This document shows, one piece after another, positions 6,023 through 7,323 of a DNA stretch of 7,323 nt. The DNA is taken from assembly GCA_025934385.1 (NCBI GenBank), contig JAICYE010000101.1:1-7323 (forward strand), given 5' to 3'. The position numbers and the translations under genes are program-made. The notes beneath the pieces were generated by a model, which saw only the letters and a program-made list of their open reading frames with translations, was not told the DNA's origin and did no database searches. Source of the stretch: Acidimicrobiia bacterium. Its GTDB lineage: Bacteria; Actinomycetota; Acidimicrobiia; IMCC26256; BP-133. Each line of letters begins with the position of its first letter. Position 1 is the stretch's first letter.

Positions 6023-6050
6023 GCGGTCTCCTCCGTAAGGAAGAGACAGC
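6023..6050. other. Hairpin capped by a GTAA (GNRA) tetraloop
   Basis: Positions 6023-6034 and 6039-6050 pair at 10 of 12 positions around loop GTAA (6035-6038), with mismatches at 6025/6048 and 6031/6042. It lies about 97 nt before the cupredoxin ATG and would sit in its leader if transcription starts further upstream. Confidence 0.4.
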
Positions 6051-6146
6051 CATCCCCCCGAAGGTCGAGGAGGTGAGGCCTCTCGCCCACCGTGTCTTTC
6101 CGTGGAGCAGGTGAGAACCAGGCTGGGGAGCTTGGGGAGTGCCTTC

Positions 6147-6893
6147 ATGCGAAAGCTCTTCACGATCCTGTCGGCGGTGGCGATCACGATCGGCCTCGGC
6201 GTCCCGGCCGGAGCGGCGACACGGTCCTCGGGCCGGACGGCGGACTCCGGCCACTCCAAGGCTCAGCACGGCGACAAGGACCGGGACCGGCATGTCAAAC
6301 AGGGGGACCATGACGGGGACCGGCATGTCAAACAGGGGGACCATGACCGGGACCGGCATGCCAAGCAGGGGGACCATGACCGGGACCGGCATGTCAACGA
6401 CCGGGACCATGACGGTGACCGGGACCGGCAGGGGCACGACCGGGACCATGACCGGGACAGGGACCGGCGGGATTTCTCTGGTCGCCGGCACCATCATTCC
6501 CACTATCACGACGGTCACTACTACCCCTACTACCCGTATTACGACGACTATTACTACGACCGCTACGACTACGACGGCTATGACGACGGCGGCTACGGCT
6601 ACGGCTACGGCTACGGCTACGGCGATTGCGACGATGGGCGGCCCCCGGCCGGCGTCGTCGTCATCCGCTGCATCGCCTTCAACCCGCCCCGTATCCACGT
6701 CGCCGTGGGCCAAGACGTGGTCTGGTCGTGGCAGGACGGCGGCACGCCCCACACCGTCACCGCCGACGACGGATCGTTCGATTCCGGCCGCCGGACGGGC
6801 GGCGACCTGCGGGTCACGTTCAACCACCCCGGCCACTTCACCTACCACTGCCGCGTCCATCCGCGGATGGCCGGCTCGGTCATCGTCGGCTAG
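6147..6893 (+). CDS. Secreted cupredoxin with His/Asp/Arg repeat and Tyr-rich low-complexity extension
   Basis: The 248-residue protein starts at ATG 6147, chosen over GTG 6102 because GGGGAG lies 7 nt upstream and the protein then opens directly with a signal peptide (MRKLFTILSAVAITIGLGVPAGAA, likely cut near residue 24). Next comes a charged repeat region: four 11-residue units of the type DRHVKQGDHDR (47-90), then degenerate HDRDHDRDRDR (to 108). A His cluster HHHSHYHDGH (115-124), a Tyr-rich stretch (125-146) and five Gly-Tyr pairs (149-158) follow. The last 80 residues are a blue-copper domain with ligands His202 (TPHTV), Cys235, His238 and Met241 (CRVHPRM). Extra Cys161 and Cys175 may form a disulphide. 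The protein should act outside the membrane, binding copper or passing electrons; the extension could collect metal or be disordered, which is inference. No partner gene adjoins it, and a terminator-like hairpin follows the stop. Confidence 0.9.
   Translation: MRKLFTILSAVAITIGLGVPAGAATRSSGRTADSGHSKAQHGDKDRDRHVKQGDHDGDRHVKQGDHDRDRHAKQGDHDRDRHVNDRDHDGDRDRQGHDRDHDRDRDRRDFSGRRHHHSHYHDGHYYPYYPYYDDYYYDRYDYDGYDDGGYGYGYGYGYGDCDDGRPPAGVVVIRCIAFNPPRIHVAVGQDVVWSWQDGGTPHTVTADDGSFDSGRRTGGDLRVTFNHPGHFTYHCRVHPRMAGSVIVG
6285..6416 (+). repeat. Four 33-bp tandem repeats encoding DRHVKQGDHDR-type units
   Basis: Codons 47-90 of the downstream cupredoxin gene are four 33-bp units starting GACCGGCATGTC. Units 1 and 2 are nearly identical, unit 3 changes Val to Ala, and unit 4 changes KQG to NDR. 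The high DNA identity suggests recent slippage or unequal exchange. Beyond 6416 the pattern decays into GACCGG/CATGAC hexamers to about 6470. Confidence 0.85.
6591..6623 (+). repeat. (GGCTAC) hexanucleotide microsatellite, 5.5 copies
   Basis: Five perfect GGCTAC units and a final GGC encode Gly-Tyr repeats just ahead of the cupredoxin domain. Copy-number change would stay in frame and alter linker length only. Confidence 0.85.
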
Positions 6894-6907
6894 GCAGCCC
6901 GTTCCTC

Positions 6908-6938
6908 TGCCTGGCCGGGCCCTCCGCCCGGCCAGGCA
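6908..6938 (+). terminator. Terminator-like hairpin after the cupredoxin gene
   Basis: A perfect 13-bp stem, TGCCTGGCCGGGC with its complement, encloses a 5-nt loop (CCTCC), beginning 14 nt after the stop codon. Only TT follows, so there is no U-tract; this kind of strong GC stem often ends transcription in actinobacteria. Confidence 0.75.
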
Positions 6939-6973
6939 TTCACGGGATTCTCAGGCTGGACCCGCCATCCGGC

Positions 6974-7003
6974 TTGACAGGTCATCCCCTCAGAGCCCAC
7001 GAT
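6974..7003 (+). promoter_or_regulatory. Possible promoter of the right-edge secreted protein gene
   Basis: A perfect -35, TTGACA (6974-6979), is followed after 18 bp by CACGAT (6998-7003), which keeps the A2, A5 and T6 of a -10. It lies between the terminator and the next gene on the same strand. The leader would be about 130 nt and includes small hairpins (CTGG-GACG-CCAG at 7026-7037; CCCCG/CGGGG at 7061-7080). The -10 is weak. Confidence 0.4.
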
Positions 7004-7140
7004 TCGGACAGATTCACGGTAAGGGCTGGGACGCCAGAAAATTTCCGGTCTATCGCTTTTCCCCGGGGTGCCATTCGGGGCGAGGCGGCCGTGCGCCATT
7101 TCGCCGGTGCACGAGCCCGGGAGCGAAGGGCTGGGGAGCG

Positions 7141-7323
7141 ATGGGAGAGATCTGCTGTCGGGCAGGGGGTGGACGGCTGGCCCGCGGCCTCGCCGTGGCC
7201 GCGTTGCTGGTCGGGGCGGCCGTCGCCGGCGGGCGGCCGGCGCATTCCGTCGAGGGTCTGTGCAACGGTCAGGAGGCCACCCACCCCTGGCTCAACGCCT
7301 CCGGCCAGCGCGGCCCGGCGCTC
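7141..7323 (+). CDS. N-terminus of a secreted protein, possibly glycoside hydrolase family 3; 3'-truncated
   Basis: Sixty-one codons are visible before the window ends. The ATG at 7141 has AAGGG (7126-7130) ten bases and GGGGAG (7133-7138) two bases upstream; no other start in this frame is better. Residues 1-37 look like a signal peptide: an Arg-containing start (residues 1-15), a hydrophobic core LAVAALLVGAAVAGG and a likely cut near RPAHS. The mature start, CNGQEATHPWLNASGQRGPAL, resembles the lead-in of family 3 beta-glucosidases, where a PWLNxS-type motif comes shortly before the 'MT..EK' helix. That match is short and the catalytic domain is outside the window, so the family is tentative. 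The secreted status is well supported. Confidence 0.6.
   Translation, partial: MGEICCRAGGGRLARGLAVAALLVGAAVAGGRPAHSVEGLCNGQEATHPWLNASGQRGPAL

Larger units (their letters stand above)
5843..6146. other. 304-nt intergenic region between divergent phosphatase and cupredoxin genes
   Basis: It separates the two divergent genes and should hold both promoters, but I find no convincing -35/-10 pair on either strand. It contains two hairpins (5941-5976 and 6023-6050) and a direct repeat TGCCAGG (5943-5949 and 5977-5983). Short ORFs across it on both strands lack start signals. A strong ribosome site, GGGGAG (6134-6139), lies 7 nt before the ATG at 6147 and decides that start. Confidence 0.6.

Noticed and set aside
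3896..6076. 726-residue open frame on the plus strand opposite the phosphatase gene
   Set aside because: It is antisense to a clear GAF/SpoIIE gene, rich in Arg, Gly and Pro as expected from GC-rich codon-position bias, and has no recognisable domain.
5942..6077. 44-residue basic ORF in the intergenic region (begins MPGHLM)
   Set aside because: No ribosome site, composition typical of non-coding GC-rich DNA, and it runs through both hairpins.
6102..6146. GTG start at 6102 for the second cupredoxin
   Set aside because: It would put 15 polar residues ahead of a good signal peptide, and the strong GGGGAG site lies at the right distance from ATG 6147.
6285..6416. CRISPR-like array
   Set aside because: The 33-bp units are contiguous with no unique spacers and are in frame in a coding sequence.
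5964..6860. Minus-strand ORF with hydrophobic VPVMVPLFDMP repeats resembling membrane segments
   Set aside because: It is the reverse reading of the 33-bp and (GGCTAC) repeats of the secreted cupredoxin gene. The plus strand has a ribosome site, signal peptide and complete copper ligands, so the repeat pattern here is a by-product.
5843..7140. c-di-GMP or c-di-AMP riboswitch in either intergenic region
   Set aside because: Short resemblances (GGGACGC at 7028-7034; AATCCGGACAG at 6013-6023) are present, but the other conserved parts of these classes are missing.

Overview
This is a GC-rich window with the look of an actinobacterium, possibly one of the Acidimicrobiia-like lineages. The evidence is very GC-rich third codon positions, frequent TTG/GTG starts, an actinobacterial-type glucosyl-3-phosphoglycerate synthase, a SufR-like regulator of the COG2345 type, a GAF/SpoIIE phosphatase and a TetR regulator. 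The taxonomic placement is inference; no rRNA or taxon-diagnostic gene is present.

Layout, left to right. (1) 1-648 (+): the 3' part of an exported-type cupredoxin gene with two in-register 56-residue repeats ahead of a blue-copper domain. The repeat phase indicates that the gene continues to the left of the window. (2) 641-2076 (-): folE (GTP cyclohydrolase I) followed by gpgS (glucosyl-3-phosphoglycerate synthase), linked by a TTGA stop/start overlap. gpgS meets the cupredoxin gene tail to tail, with both stop codons inside one 8-bp palindrome. (3) 2119-2844 (+): a winged-helix, Cys-containing SufR-like regulator divergent from folE. The two share a 42-bp intergenic region with interlocking promoters, and the regulator mRNA appears leaderless. 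(4) 2925-3041 (+): a 38-residue one-helix membrane protein of unknown function. (5) 3051-5842 (-): a three-GAF plus PP2C/SpoIIE phosphatase and, 59 nt downstream, a TetR regulator with an inverted repeat centred on its start codon. (6) 5843-6146: a 304-nt gene-free stretch with two good hairpins. (7) 6147-6893 (+): a second secreted cupredoxin whose N-terminal half is an extreme low-complexity His/Asp/Arg repeat, then a Tyr-rich and a Gly-Tyr block; a strong terminator-like hairpin follows. (8) 7141-7323 (+): the N-terminus of a secreted protein running off the right edge, tentatively a glycoside hydrolase family 3 enzyme.

How the genes fit together: folE-gpgS recalls the folP2-gpgS neighbourhood of mycobacteria, joining pterin/folate synthesis with the first step of methylglucose lipopolysaccharide synthesis. 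The phosphatase and TetR genes form a signalling/regulatory pair with no evident partner in the window. The two cupredoxins carry complete type 1 copper ligand sets behind unrelated His-rich repeat extensions, and are the least ordinary content here. I do not see a mobile element, CRISPR array, tRNA, rRNA or defence system.
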